DNA of 64,000 bases from JBCBTJ01 sp039818665 (GTDB taxonomy: Bacteria > Pseudomonadota > Alphaproteobacteria > Caulobacterales > Hyphomonadaceae): assembly GCA_039818665.1 (NCBI GenBank), contig JBCBTJ010000002.1, positions 31,231 through 95,230 of the forward strand. Direction: 5' to 3'. Position 1 is the stretch's first letter; every line of letters begins with the position of its first letter. Both the position numbers and the translations under genes were made by a program. Shown here piece by piece: positions 25,654 through 34,926 of this stretch. The notes under the pieces were generated by a model. It was not told where the DNA came from. It saw nothing but the letters and a program-made list of their open reading frames with translations, and searched no databases.

Positions 25654-26237
25654 CGCGGATCCAAGTCGGCATCCTCATCTCTGGCCGCGGCTCCAATATG
25701 GAAGCGCTTGTCAGGGCCATGCAGGCGCCAGAGTTTCCCGCCGAACCGGCACTTGTGCTCTCGAACCGACCAGAGGCCGCGGGCCTCGACATCGCCGCTT
25801 CGCTCGGCGTCGAGACGGCCGCCATCGATCACAAACCTTTCGGCAAAGACCGGGAAGCGTTCGAACGCGAGGTCGACGCGGCGCTGCGGCGCGCCGGCGT
25901 AGAACTTGTCGCCCTCGCCGGCTTCATGCGCGTGCTGACGCCCTGGTTCGTCTCTCAATGGCGCGGACGGCTGATCAACATCCACCCCTCGTTGCTGCCA
26001 AAGCACAAAGGCATCGACACGCACGCCCGCGCGCTGGAAGCCGGCGACACGGAAGCCGGCTGCACGGTCCACTTCGTCAATGAAGGCGTCGACGATGGCG
26101 AGATTATTGACCAAGCGCGCGTGCCGATCGTCGACGGCGACACGCCTGAGACGCTCGCCGCACGCGTCTTGGTCGAAGAGCACAAGCTCTATCCGCGCGC
26201 GCTTTTGAAAGTCTGCGTGCGCCTTAGCGCCGGCTAA
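25650..26237 (+). CDS. purN: Phosphoribosylglycinamide formyltransferase
   Basis: The start is GTG 25650 inside the purM stop. The 195-residue protein shows VGILISGRGSNMEALV, the active-site region LAGFMRVLTPWFV, NIHPSLLPKHKG and the downstream GCTVHFVNEGVDDGEII with the catalytic Asp. It transfers a formyl group from 10-formyl-THF to GAR, step 3 of purine synthesis. Its 3' end overlaps the convergent RyR-domain gene by 4 bases. Confidence 0.96.
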   Translation: MTRIQVGILISGRGSNMEALVRAMQAPEFPAEPALVLSNRPEAAGLDIAASLGVETAAIDHKPFGKDREAFEREVDAALRRAGVELVALAGFMRVLTPWFVSQWRGRLINIHPSLLPKHKGIDTHARALEAGDTEAGCTVHFVNEGVDDGEIIDQARVPIVDGDTPETLAARVLVEEHKLYPRALLKVCVRLSAG

Positions 26238-26590
26238 ATCGGTTCTGAGAGGGCTATGACCACCGCTTTCAAAAGCGCGTCTTTGCGACGCTCCATGGTC
26301 GGCAGCTCTTCATAGGGCACCATCATCGGATGGGTCTTGGCTTCGGGATCCTTCTCAGCGCCGTGCCGCCAGCCGTCCCGCTCCTTTTGCCGCATCCACT
26401 GATCGTGCTGAGCCGAAGGCGGCGCGGACGGATTGGCGATCGTGAACTCGACGCTCTCGGCCGTGGAGTCGCGCATCCAATCGGGCGCCTCATCCCATTC
26501 CGGCAGCAAAGGCTGACCGTTGGCGACCGACCAGGCGCGTATGGCGTCATGCACCACGCGCGAGATGGCGGTGATATCCGGTTCGCTCAT
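26234..26590 (-). CDS. Small RyR-domain protein
   Basis: The 118-residue protein is almost entirely one RyR (ryanodine receptor) repeat: ISRVVHDAIRAWSVANG at the start, then HDQWMRQKERDGWRHGAEKD, KTHPMMVPYEELP and RRKDALLKAVV. The WMRQKERDGW and HPMMVPYEELP blocks are diagnostic of the family as I remember it. In bacteria and phages the domain's role is unclear; nucleotide binding has been suggested for some. It stands alone between purN and ndk. Confidence 0.85.
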   Translation of the reverse strand: MSEPDITAISRVVHDAIRAWSVANGQPLLPEWDEAPDWMRDSTAESVEFTIANPSAPPSAQHDQWMRQKERDGWRHGAEKDPEAKTHPMMVPYEELPTMERRKDALLKAVVIALSEPI

Positions 26591-26654
26591 ATCAAGGCGT
26601 CCCTCCTTGGAGAGAGACTAACGCTCCGCGCCCAAAGCCGCAAAAAGCGGCCGC

Positions 26655-27077
26655 TCAGCCAACGATGTCAGCTTCTGAAAAGAACTGCGCGATTTCGATC
26701 GCCGCATTCTCGTCGCTGTCCGAACCATGCGCGGAATTCTCACCGATCGACTTGGCGAATTCAGCTCGGATCGTGCCGGGATCAGCTTCTTCAGGGTTCG
26801 TCGCGCCCATCACTTTCCGATACGCGGCGACCGCGTCTTCGCCTTCCAACACCTGCACGACGACGGGGCCGGAGGTCATAAACTCGACCAGTTCGCCAAA
26901 GAACGGACGCTCTTTGTGCACGTCGTAGAAGCGTTCAGCTTGTTCGCGCGTCATGCGGATGCGGCGCTGTCCGACAATGCGCAGGCCGGCCTTTTCGATG
27001 AGCGCGTTGACCGCCCCGGTCAGATTGCGCGCCGTGGCGTCAGGCTTGATGATCGAAAACGTGCGTTGGACGGCCAT
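26655..27077 (-). CDS. ndk: Nucleoside diphosphate kinase
   Basis: The 140-residue protein begins AVQRTFSIIKPDATARN and carries the active-site histidine segment ENSAHGSDS (His117) followed by ENAAIEIAQFF, all standard for Ndk. It equilibrates (d)NTP pools by ping-pong phosphotransfer. GGAG precedes the ATG. It forms a minus-strand neighbourhood with holC and pepA. Confidence 0.97.
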   Translation of the reverse strand: MAVQRTFSIIKPDATARNLTGAVNALIEKAGLRIVGQRRIRMTREQAERFYDVHKERPFFGELVEFMTSGPVVVQVLEGEDAVAAYRKVMGATNPEEADPGTIRAEFAKSIGENSAHGSDSDENAAIEIAQFFSEADIVG

Positions 27078-27160
27078 GAAACGGCGCTCCTGTCTGAACT
27101 TCCGGGGAATTTGCGCGCCCTATAGCGGCCGCCCCCGGCGAGCACAAGCGGCCTTGCCCG

Positions 27161-27610
27161 CTAGGTCCGCTCTTTCCAGCCGCGCCCAGCCTGCTGGAAG
27201 TAGCGAACCTCCAAGCCGGCGTCCTTCGCTGCCTTGAACTGGGCCCGTGCGACGGCGCGCACCGGCGCGTCGCCATCTTCGAACATCACCATGCACCGCT
27301 CAAACGGCGCGTCCGGCGGCGCTTCGCCGCCGTCGAACAAAAGCGCCGCTTTCGCGCCGTTCGCATTGTCCAATGTCGGCGAGATCAAGACCGGTTGCCG
27401 CCCCGCCTCGCCGTCGCCGTCAGAGCGCCCGTGCGGCAGGAAGCTGCCGTCGGCGAATGTCCACAGCGCTTCGTCCAACTCGGCGCGACGCCGCTCCGAC
27501 GGGCTGACGGCGAGGACCCGCCAATCGCGCTCCAAGCATTTCTCGATTAAGGGCGCAGCCGCCAGCTCCGGCCGGCTGCGCTCAAGATGATAGAACCACC
27601 AGGCGGCCAC
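27161..27610 (-). CDS. holC: DNA polymerase III chi subunit
   Basis: GTG 27610, 8 bases after the pepA stop, gives a 149-residue protein beginning VAAWWFYHLERSRPELAAA. It shows the HolC pattern: LIEKCLERDWRVLAVSPSE, LDEALWTFADGSFLPHG, QPVLISP and the late MVMFEDGD. Chi links the clamp-loader to SSB. The pepA-holC order is the usual one in proteobacteria. The longer open frame upstream overlaps pepA and is not used. Confidence 0.9.
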   Translation of the reverse strand: MAAWWFYHLERSRPELAAAPLIEKCLERDWRVLAVSPSERRRAELDEALWTFADGSFLPHGRSDGDGEAGRQPVLISPTLDNANGAKAALLFDGGEAPPDAPFERCMVMFEDGDAPVRAVARAQFKAAKDAGLEVRYFQQAGRGWKERT

Positions 27611-27618
27611 GACGCGCC

Positions 27619-29085
27619 TCAGCCCTCGTAATTGTCGCGGATCCAACGCTCCAACAGGCGCGGCCCGAAGCCGGACGCCCAAGATGGATCGAGCGGGCTC
27701 TTCTCGCCTTCTTTCCAAGCCACGCCGGCGATGTCCAAATGCGCCCAGTCGACGCCCTTCTCGATGAAGCGCTGGAGGAACTGAGCCGCGGTGGCCGAGC
27801 CCGCCGCCCGGCCGCCAATGTTCCGCATGTCGGCGAATTTCGATTTTATGAGCTTGTCGTAGTTCTCGCAGAGCGGCATGCGCCACACCGGCTCGCCCTC
27901 CGCTTCGCCGGCCGCAGTCAGTTCTTTCGCCAGTCTGTCGGAGTTCGTGAACAAACCGCCATATTCGTGGCCGAGCGCGAATATGATCGCGCCGGTGAGC
28001 GTGGCGAGATCCACGACAGCCTTCGGCTTGAACTTATTCTGCGCGTACCAAAGCACGTCAGCGAGGACGAGCCGGCCTTCAGCGTCGGTGTTTTGAATTT
28101 CAATCGTTTGTCCGGACGCGCTGGTGACGATGTCCCCCGGGCGTTGGGCATTGCCGTCCGGCATGTTCTCCACGAGGCCGACAAGGCCGACCACGTTGAC
28201 CTTCGCCTTCCGAGCCGCCAGCGCCTTGATCGCGCCGGCGACCGCCGCCGCGCCGCCCATATCGCCCTTCATGTCCTCCATCTGAGGCCCGGGCTTCAGC
28301 GAGATGCCGCCCGTATCGAAGCAGACCCCTTTGCCGACGAGCAGCAACGGATCCTGGTCGTCAGGCCCGCCCATCCATTTCATGATGCCTAGCTGGCTTT
28401 CTCGGACGCTGCCTTGGCCGACGCCGAGCATCGAATGCATGCCGAGGCTCGCCATCTTTTTCTCGCCGAGGATCTCCACCTCGACGCCATCCGCCTCTAG
28501 CTTTTTGAGCCGATCGGCGAACTCGCCGGGATGCAGAATGTTGGGCGGCTCGTTCATCAAGTCGCGGGCGAGCTCAGTCCCGCTGGCCCCGGCCTCAAGC
28601 GGCGCATAAGCCGCCTTCGCCGCTTTAACGTCAGCTGTGGCGAGCGTAAGCGTGCCGAGGCTCGGCTTCTGCTCGGGTTTCAGCTTTGTGAAATAAGTGT
28701 CGAACCGATAGGCCGCGAGCCGAGCGCCCAGCGCCGCCCGCGCCGCGCTTTCGGCGTCGTCAACGTGTAACACTGCCGTTTTGTGCCCGCTTAGCAGATT
28801 GTCTTTCACCAAAGACGCCCCGAGCCGCTCATAGGCGCGCTCGCTTCGATCTTTGGGCTTTCCGCCGCCTAGCAAGACCGCTTTGGCCGGGCCCGCGTCC
28901 TTCGGCAGAACCACGTTCGCGGATTGACCGGCGCGACCCTTGAACCGGCCAGCCTCGGCGGCGGCTGACAATAGGCCGCCGACCGCCGCATCCAGCGCCT
29001 CGGCCTCCTCCGGAAGCCCCGCGCCCTCATCGACGATGAACGCCGCGATGTCTGCGTCGGCCGAGCCCGCGAACTTGATTTTCAT
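27619..29085 (-). CDS. pepA: Leucyl aminopeptidase (M17)
   Basis: The 488-residue protein has the M17 layout: a variable N-terminal domain, then the catalytic domain with LLVGKGVCFDTGGISLKP (metal-binding Lys/Asp), MKGDMGGAAAV and the family signature NTDAEGRLVLADVL. It removes N-terminal residues from peptides in the cytoplasm and in some bacteria also binds DNA. It is divergent from lptF and leads into holC. Confidence 0.97.
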   Translation of the reverse strand: MKIKFAGSADADIAAFIVDEGAGLPEEAEALDAAVGGLLSAAAEAGRFKGRAGQSANVVLPKDAGPAKAVLLGGGKPKDRSERAYERLGASLVKDNLLSGHKTAVLHVDDAESAARAALGARLAAYRFDTYFTKLKPEQKPSLGTLTLATADVKAAKAAYAPLEAGASGTELARDLMNEPPNILHPGEFADRLKKLEADGVEVEILGEKKMASLGMHSMLGVGQGSVRESQLGIMKWMGGPDDQDPLLLVGKGVCFDTGGISLKPGPQMEDMKGDMGGAAAVAGAIKALAARKAKVNVVGLVGLVENMPDGNAQRPGDIVTSASGQTIEIQNTDAEGRLVLADVLWYAQNKFKPKAVVDLATLTGAIIFALGHEYGGLFTNSDRLAKELTAAGEAEGEPVWRMPLCENYDKLIKSKFADMRNIGGRAAGSATAAQFLQRFIEKGVDWAHLDIAGVAWKEGEKSPLDPSWASGFGPRLLERWIRDNYEG

Positions 29086-29181
29086 ATGCGAAAACTCCTG
29101 TTTTACTGGAAACTAGTCATCGACGCGCCCTGTGCAACTCGCTAGCAATTCGGCCATGCCAAAGCGACACGGCGGCCTGCC

Positions 29182-30318
29182 ATGACCCGCATGCAGCGTT
29201 ACATCTATTATCAGACCCTCCGCACGCTTCTGATCATCATTGTCGGGCTGGTGCTGATGGCGCTCTTGGCCGAGGGGCTGTCGCGCACCGACCTAATCGT
29301 CGAGAACCGGCAATCGGCCCTCACCTACCTGAAAGTGGTGGCCCTCGGCGCCCCCCAGGTGATCTCGCTGCTTCTCCCGCTGGCTGTGTTCGTCGCGTCG
29401 GTATGGACGCTGAACAGGATCCACCGCGACTCCGAAATCGTCGTCGCGCAGGCCGCCGGCATGACGCATTGGGGCGCTGTCTCTCCAATCCTGCGGCTCG
29501 CCGCGATGGTGGCGCTGGTCCACCTGGGCATCAATCTTTGGGTTCAGCCCGCCGCCCAGACCGAGATGCGCGCCACGATCTCCGAGGCGCGCGCCAATCT
29601 CGCCACCACGTTGATACGGCCAGGCCAGTTCACCCATATCGGCGACGATCTCACCTTCTTCGCGCGGGAGAATCGCGGCGGACGGCTCAGCGACATTTTT
29701 ATTTCCGACGCGTCCGATCCCGACAGTCCCATCGATTACTTAGCCCAAACCGGCGCGTTTGCACGCGTCGCCAATGCGCCCGCGATTGTTATGCAAGACG
29801 GGCAGATACTAGAGCGCGACGAAGCCGGCGGTTTGTCGATCCTCGATTTCCAGCTCTACGCCTTCAGCCTCGCCGAATTCGACGCCGGCGACTCCGACCT
29901 TGTCCTAAAGGCGTCCGACAGAACGTTGGACGATCTGTTCTTCGTCGATAGTAACAATTATGTCGAGATGCTCGATGTCAATCGCTATTACGCGGAGGGG
30001 CACTTGCGGCTCTCAAGCCCCTTAATCAGCTTCGTCATGGCCCTGCTGGCGGTCGCCGCGATCTTACGCGGCGATTTCAGCCGCCGCGGCTATAGCGGCC
30101 GCGTCATGGTCGCCACGGCCGGGGCGCTCGGCATTGTTGTCCTGCAAATGGCCGCCGCCGCCATCGCGACGGGCGCCCCGATTCTAAACCTGATCCAGTG
30201 GGCGGTGCCGGCCGGCGCCGTCTTAACGATCGTTGCATCGGGCGCGCTCGGCCGTCGTCTGGCCAAGTTCCGTTTAGACCGCGCCAATCAGCGCCTCGGC
30301 CAGAGCGCGCCGGCATGA
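29182..30318 (+). CDS. lptF: LPS export ABC transporter permease LptF
   Basis: The 378-residue protein has the YjgP/YjgQ layout: membrane helices at the N-terminus (IYYQTLRTLLIIIVGLVLMALL), a periplasmic jellyroll-like middle (about 130-270) and more helices at the end. It contains the SLLLPLAVFVASVWTLNRI segment typical of LptF. With LptG and LptB it extracts lipopolysaccharide from the inner membrane. It overlaps lptG by 4 bases. Confidence 0.94.
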   Translation: MTRMQRYIYYQTLRTLLIIIVGLVLMALLAEGLSRTDLIVENRQSALTYLKVVALGAPQVISLLLPLAVFVASVWTLNRIHRDSEIVVAQAAGMTHWGAVSPILRLAAMVALVHLGINLWVQPAAQTEMRATISEARANLATTLIRPGQFTHIGDDLTFFARENRGGRLSDIFISDASDPDSPIDYLAQTGAFARVANAPAIVMQDGQILERDEAGGLSILDFQLYAFSLAEFDAGDSDLVLKASDRTLDDLFFVDSNNYVEMLDVNRYYAEGHLRLSSPLISFVMALLAVAAILRGDFSRRGYSGRVMVATAGALGIVVLQMAAAAIATGAPILNLIQWAVPAGAVLTIVASGALGRRLAKFRLDRANQRLGQSAPA

Positions 30319-31421
30319 GCCCGATCAACCGAATACAGCGCTATATATTCGCCGAGTGCTTCGCAGCGCTCGCCCTCGTCGTCGGTATCATCGTGTTGGC
30401 GATCATGATCGTCGACGTGGTGGAACAGATGCGCACCATCGGCACCCGGGCGGACATCACGCTGCTCGCGGCCGCCCGCCTCAGCGCGATGAAGCTGCCC
30501 ATGCTGATCGAACAAACTCTACCGTTCGCAATGTTGGTCGCCACCATGATCGCGTTTTCGCGCCTTAGCCGGCGGGCGGAGCTGCCGGTGATCCGGGCCA
30601 GCGGCGTATCGGCCTGGCGTTTCGTGTCTCCCGCGCTTCTGCTCGCAGTACTTGCCGGGCTTTTCGCCACGATGGCGCTCAATCCCGTCGGCTCGGCCTT
30701 GAAGAATATGTTCGACGACGAGAGCGCGCGCATACTTGCGACGGATGGGCGGCCAGATGCGGCCGAAGCGCAGGTTTGGCTGCGCGACAGCACAGACGCG
30801 CGCCAAATCATCATTCGCGCAGGGAGCCTCGTTCCGAACTCCACGACCCTCGAAAACGTCGTGATGATCATTCAAGGCCAAGGCCGCGGCCAAGACGGCA
30901 TGCAATTCGAACGGCGCATCGACGCCGGCCGCGCGACACTCGCGGAGGGCTACTGGCGGCTAGAAGACTATGTCGTGAATTATCCAGGCGAACGTCCCCG
31001 CGCCGGCGACATGTTGTCGGTGCGCACCGAATTGGAGCGCGAAACCTTGATTGAACGGTTCGGATCGCCCGCAGCGATTGGATTCTGGGACCTGCCGGAG
31101 TTCATCCGGCAGACCAGCGAGGCGGGATTTGGCGTGACGCGATATCAGATGAGGTGGCACCAACTCGCCGCCGCGCCGGCCATGTTCGCCGCCATGGCGA
31201 TGATCGGCGCCTTGACCTTTTTGCGCTTAGCCCGCCTCGGCGGCGCGACGCGCCTGTTCCTCATCGGTGTCGGCGCGGCCATGGCGCTGTTTTTCATCGC
31301 GCAATTCTTCGCCAGCCTCGGCGCGGCGGGCGCGTTGCCGCCTCTGACCACGGCCTGGGCGCCGCCGCTGTTCGCGCTTTTCACGGGGTTCACGATGCTC
31401 GCCTTCCAGGAGGACGGTTGA
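30315..31421 (+). CDS. lptG: LPS export ABC transporter permease LptG
   Basis: Start ATG 30315 overlaps the lptF stop (ATGA). The 368-residue protein begins INRIQRYIFAECFAALALVV and has the same helices / periplasmic domain / helices plan, with LPMLIEQTLPFAMLVATMIAFSRLSR near residue 65-90. It is the second permease of the Lpt extractor. Downstream comes topA, rather than the lptD-surA genes that often follow in alphaproteobacteria. Confidence 0.94.
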   Translation: MSPINRIQRYIFAECFAALALVVGIIVLAIMIVDVVEQMRTIGTRADITLLAAARLSAMKLPMLIEQTLPFAMLVATMIAFSRLSRRAELPVIRASGVSAWRFVSPALLLAVLAGLFATMALNPVGSALKNMFDDESARILATDGRPDAAEAQVWLRDSTDARQIIIRAGSLVPNSTTLENVVMIIQGQGRGQDGMQFERRIDAGRATLAEGYWRLEDYVVNYPGERPRAGDMLSVRTELERETLIERFGSPAAIGFWDLPEFIRQTSEAGFGVTRYQMRWHQLAAAPAMFAAMAMIGALTFLRLARLGGATRLFLIGVGAAMALFFIAQFFASLGAAGALPPLTTAWAPPLFALFTGFTMLAFQEDG

Positions 31422-31483
31422 GTCCAAGCGCTTGACTCGCCCGGCGCCCACGCACACTTTCCGCCGCCTTCGAGGGAGCTTGC

Positions 31484-34036
31484 ATGAAAGTCGTCGTTGT
31501 CGAGTCCCCCGCCAAGGCCAAGACGATCAACAAATATCTCGGCAAGGACTTTAAAGTTCTCGCCTCCTACGGACACATCCGCGATCTGCCGTCGAAGGAT
31601 GGGTCGGTTGATCCGGACAATGATTTCGCGATGAAATGGGAGGCGGATTCGAAGTCCGCCAAGCGCATCCGCGAGATCGCCGACGCGGTCAAAACCGCTG
31701 ACAAACTGATTCTTGCGACCGACCCGGACCGCGAAGGCGAGGCGATTTCCTGGCACTTGCTGGAAGCGTTGAAAAACCGCCGCGCGCTGCGGAAGGATCT
31801 TCAGGTCGAACGCGTTGTCTTCAACGCCATCACCAAGCGCGCCGTCACCGACGCGATGGAAAGCCCGCGCCAGATCGACGGCGAACTCGTCGACGCGTAC
31901 CTCGCGCGCCGGGCGCTCGACTATCTGGTCGGCTTTTCCCTGTCCCCCGTGCTTTGGCGAAAGCTACCCGGCTCACGCTCGGCCGGGCGCGTCCAATCCG
32001 TCGCGCTGCGCCTCGTCTGCGAACGCGAACTCGAGATCGAGACCTTCATTCCGCAGGAATACTGGCAGGTCCAAGCCAAGCTCCGCGCGCCGGACGGCTC
32101 CGAGTTCGAAGCCCGCCTCGTCGAGCTTGACGGGGACAAGCTCAAGAAATTCTCCCTCGGCGACGCCGGCGCCGCCGACAAAGCGCTCGAAGCCGTCAAA
32201 GCGGGCGGTTTTTCTGTCGGCTCGGTCGAGGCCAAGCCGGTCAAACGCAATCCACCGCCGCCCTTCATCACCTCGACGCTGCAGCAAGAGGCCTCCCGTA
32301 AGCTTGGCATGGGCGCCAAGCGCGCGATGCAAGCCGCGCAAAAGCTCTACGAAGACGGGCGCATCACCTATATGCGGACCGACGGCGTGAACATGGCCGA
32401 AGAGGCCTACACAGCCGCGCGCGACCAGATCCAATCCGACTATGGCGCGCGCTATCTGCCGGAGAAAACCCGCCGCTACTCTTCCAAAGCCAAAAACGCC
32501 CAGGAGGCCCATGAGGCCATCCGCCCAACAAGTTTCGCACTGCGGCCGGACGATTTCAAAGCCGAGCAAGACCTCTGGAAGCTCTACGCGCTGATCTGGC
32601 GGCGCGCCGTGGCCTCGCAGATGGAGGCGGCCCAGTTCGAACGCACCACAGTCGAGCTGCCGAGCAAGGACAAGCGCGCCGTATTGCGGGCCACAGGCCA
32701 AGTCGTCGTCTTCGACGGCTTCATCAAGCTTTACACCGAAGGCCGCGACGAGCCGTCCGAAGAGGACGACGAAGGCCGCCTGCCAAAACTGAACCAGGGC
32801 GACCACGCCGACCTGATCGAAGCGACGAACAGCCAGCACTTCACCGAACCGCCGCCGCGCTTCACAGAAGCGACGCTCGTGAAAAAGCTCGAAGAGCTCG
32901 GCATCGGCCGGCCGTCCACCTACGCCTCGACCCTCGCGACGCTGGAAGACCGCGAATATGTGCGGATCGAAAAAAGCCGCCTGATCCCCGAGGACAAAGG
33001 CCGCCTCGTCACCGCCTTCCTGGAGAACTTCTTCCAACGCTACGTGGAATATGATTTCACCGCGGATCTGGAAGAAAAGCTCGACATCATCTCCGACGGC
33101 AAGCTCGAGTGGAAAGCCTTCCTTCGGGATTTCTGGAAGCAGTTCGAAGCCGCCATCGGCGAGACGAAGGATCTGCGCGTCTCCGAGGTTCTGGACGCAC
33201 TGAATGAAGCGCTCGGCCAGTATGTCTTTCCGTCGAAAACAGCCGATGGCGAAGAGATCGAAAATCCTCGGCTCTGCCCGTTGTGCAAGGAAGGCCAGCT
33301 CAGTCTGAAGCTCGGCCGGGCCGGCGCCTTTGTCGGCTGTTCGCGCTACCCCGATTGCCGGTTCACCCGCGCCTTCTCTGTTAACGGCGACGACGGCAAC
33401 GCCCTGCCGCCAGAAGGCAAGGAATTGGGGACCGACCCCGAAACCGGCCTTCCCGTCACGCTCCGCTCCGGCCGGTTTGGACCCTACGTCCAGCTCGGCG
33501 AGGCCGAAGACGGCGAGAAACCAAAACGCGGCTCGATCCCCAAAGGCTGGGAGGCGGCGACGCTGGAGCTTGACCAGGCGCTCCTGTTGCTCTCGCTTCC
33601 GCGCGAGGTTGGTACGCACCCCGAAGACGGCGAACCGATCCTCGCCAATATCGGCCGCTACGGGCCCTATGTGCAGCACTTGAAGACCTATGCGAACCTG
33701 CCGGGCGTTTCGGACGTGTTCGAGATCGGTTTGAACCGCGCTGTCACAGTGATCGCCGAGAAACGCGCCAATCCTGGCCGCGGCCGCGGGGCGGCGGCCA
33801 AGCCTCTGAAAGAGCTGGGGAAACACCCCGACGACGGCGAGTCCGTCAACGTCTTCGAGGGACGCTACGGACCTTATGTTAAGCACGGCAAAACCAATGC
33901 GACGCTGCCCAAAGACGTCGCGCCGGACGCCGTCACCTTAGACCAGGCCGTCGAACTGATCGCCGCGAAAGCCAAAAAGCCGGCGCGCAAGAAAAAGGCG
34001 CCCGCGAAAAAGAAGGCGCCCGCCAAAAAAACATAA
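31484..34036 (+). CDS. topA: DNA topoisomerase I
   Basis: The 850-residue protein has a TOPRIM domain (VVVESPAKAKTINKYLG; DPDREGEAISWHL), the catalytic tyrosine in GRITYMRTD (Tyr296), a zinc finger near residue 600-620 (CPLC...CSRYPDC), several GRYGPYV repeats and a Lys/Pro/Ala tail (KKKAPAKKK). It relaxes negative supercoils by single-strand passage. GGAG before ATG 31484 supports the start. The basic C-terminal repeats are like those of other alphaproteobacterial TopA. Confidence 0.97.
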   Translation: MKVVVVESPAKAKTINKYLGKDFKVLASYGHIRDLPSKDGSVDPDNDFAMKWEADSKSAKRIREIADAVKTADKLILATDPDREGEAISWHLLEALKNRRALRKDLQVERVVFNAITKRAVTDAMESPRQIDGELVDAYLARRALDYLVGFSLSPVLWRKLPGSRSAGRVQSVALRLVCERELEIETFIPQEYWQVQAKLRAPDGSEFEARLVELDGDKLKKFSLGDAGAADKALEAVKAGGFSVGSVEAKPVKRNPPPPFITSTLQQEASRKLGMGAKRAMQAAQKLYEDGRITYMRTDGVNMAEEAYTAARDQIQSDYGARYLPEKTRRYSSKAKNAQEAHEAIRPTSFALRPDDFKAEQDLWKLYALIWRRAVASQMEAAQFERTTVELPSKDKRAVLRATGQVVVFDGFIKLYTEGRDEPSEEDDEGRLPKLNQGDHADLIEATNSQHFTEPPPRFTEATLVKKLEELGIGRPSTYASTLATLEDREYVRIEKSRLIPEDKGRLVTAFLENFFQRYVEYDFTADLEEKLDIISDGKLEWKAFLRDFWKQFEAAIGETKDLRVSEVLDALNEALGQYVFPSKTADGEEIENPRLCPLCKEGQLSLKLGRAGAFVGCSRYPDCRFTRAFSVNGDDGNALPPEGKELGTDPETGLPVTLRSGRFGPYVQLGEAEDGEKPKRGSIPKGWEAATLELDQALLLLSLPREVGTHPEDGEPILANIGRYGPYVQHLKTYANLPGVSDVFEIGLNRAVTVIAEKRANPGRGRGAAAKPLKELGKHPDDGESVNVFEGRYGPYVKHGKTNATLPKDVAPDAVTLDQAVELIAAKAKKPARKKKAPAKKKAPAKKT

Positions 34037-34142
34037 CGCTGGCGCCAAATGTCGACGGATCGCGCGGCGCCTATCTGAAAATTCAGCGCATGCGTGAATG
34101 TGCGGCCTGGCGAACACTGCGTCTTCGGCTATATCGCGCCCT

Positions 34143-34874
34143 ATGAGAGAGATCCCACGCTTTACACCCGTCGCCTGTCTCGCCTTCGCTGCAACGCCAG
34201 CCTCGGCCCAGAGCCTGAGCGGCGTCTTCAGCCCGGACGTGCGGCCCGGCAGCAAGGCCGCCGAATACCGCATGGCCTTCACCCCGTCCGACGACGGCGA
34301 TCCGGACGCCTTCGCCGCCCGCCTCCATTACCAGCAATCGGTGACCGATAATCTGCGCCTGCGCGGCATTGTGGTTGGCGAAGAGAACGATGACGGCGCC
34401 TTCGCCTTCGACTCGGTTCAATTCGAGGCCCAATGGCAATTCCGCGAGGATGACATTCACGGCTACGACAGCGCCCTGCGTTTCGATTTCGAGGTCGGCG
34501 CCCGCGGCGTGCCGCATGAGGTCAATCTCAACTGGACCAACCAGATCTTCCTGGGCGGGCCCTGGTTTCTGCGCGCCATTGCAACCGCAGATGTCGAGTA
34601 TGGCGACGACTCCGATCCCGGCGTCGAGTTCGGTACGCGTTTCGGCCTCAACCGACGTCTCGGCGGCGGCTACCGCGCCGAGATTCAGATGTTTAACAGC
34701 TACGGATCCACCGCCGACTTTCCAGGCTTCGACGACCAGCGCCACGTCGTCGGCCCGGCCATCACAGGCCCGATCGGCGACAGCCCCTGGAGCTTCCAAG
34801 CGAGCACTCTGTTCGGCTTCTCCGAAGCCGCCGCGGACCTCGACGCACGGCTGTTCATCATTCGCAGCTTTTAG
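34143..34874 (+). CDS. Exported beta-barrel-like protein of unknown function
   Basis: Start ATG 34143 gives a signal peptide (FTPVACLAFAATPASAQ). The 243-residue product consists of alternating, aromatic-containing strands (RLHYQQSVTDNLRLRGIVVG, FEAQWQFRE, YDSALRFDFEVGARG) and ends LFIIRSF with a terminal Phe, as outer-membrane beta-barrel proteins do. I do not recognise the family. It sits between topA and rnr and may be expressed separately. Confidence 0.65.
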   Translation: MREIPRFTPVACLAFAATPASAQSLSGVFSPDVRPGSKAAEYRMAFTPSDDGDPDAFAARLHYQQSVTDNLRLRGIVVGEENDDGAFAFDSVQFEAQWQFREDDIHGYDSALRFDFEVGARGVPHEVNLNWTNQIFLGGPWFLRAIATADVEYGDDSDPGVEFGTRFGLNRRLGGGYRAEIQMFNSYGSTADFPGFDDQRHVVGPAITGPIGDSPWSFQASTLFGFSEAAADLDARLFIIRSF

Positions 34875-34926
34875 ATCGATGCGTCTTTAGAAGCCGCGCG
34901 CCGCAGAATCCCCTATATGGGCGGGA

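Noticed and set aside
31973..33886. 637-codon minus-strand open frame
   Set aside because: It is antisense to topA, whose assignment is certain.
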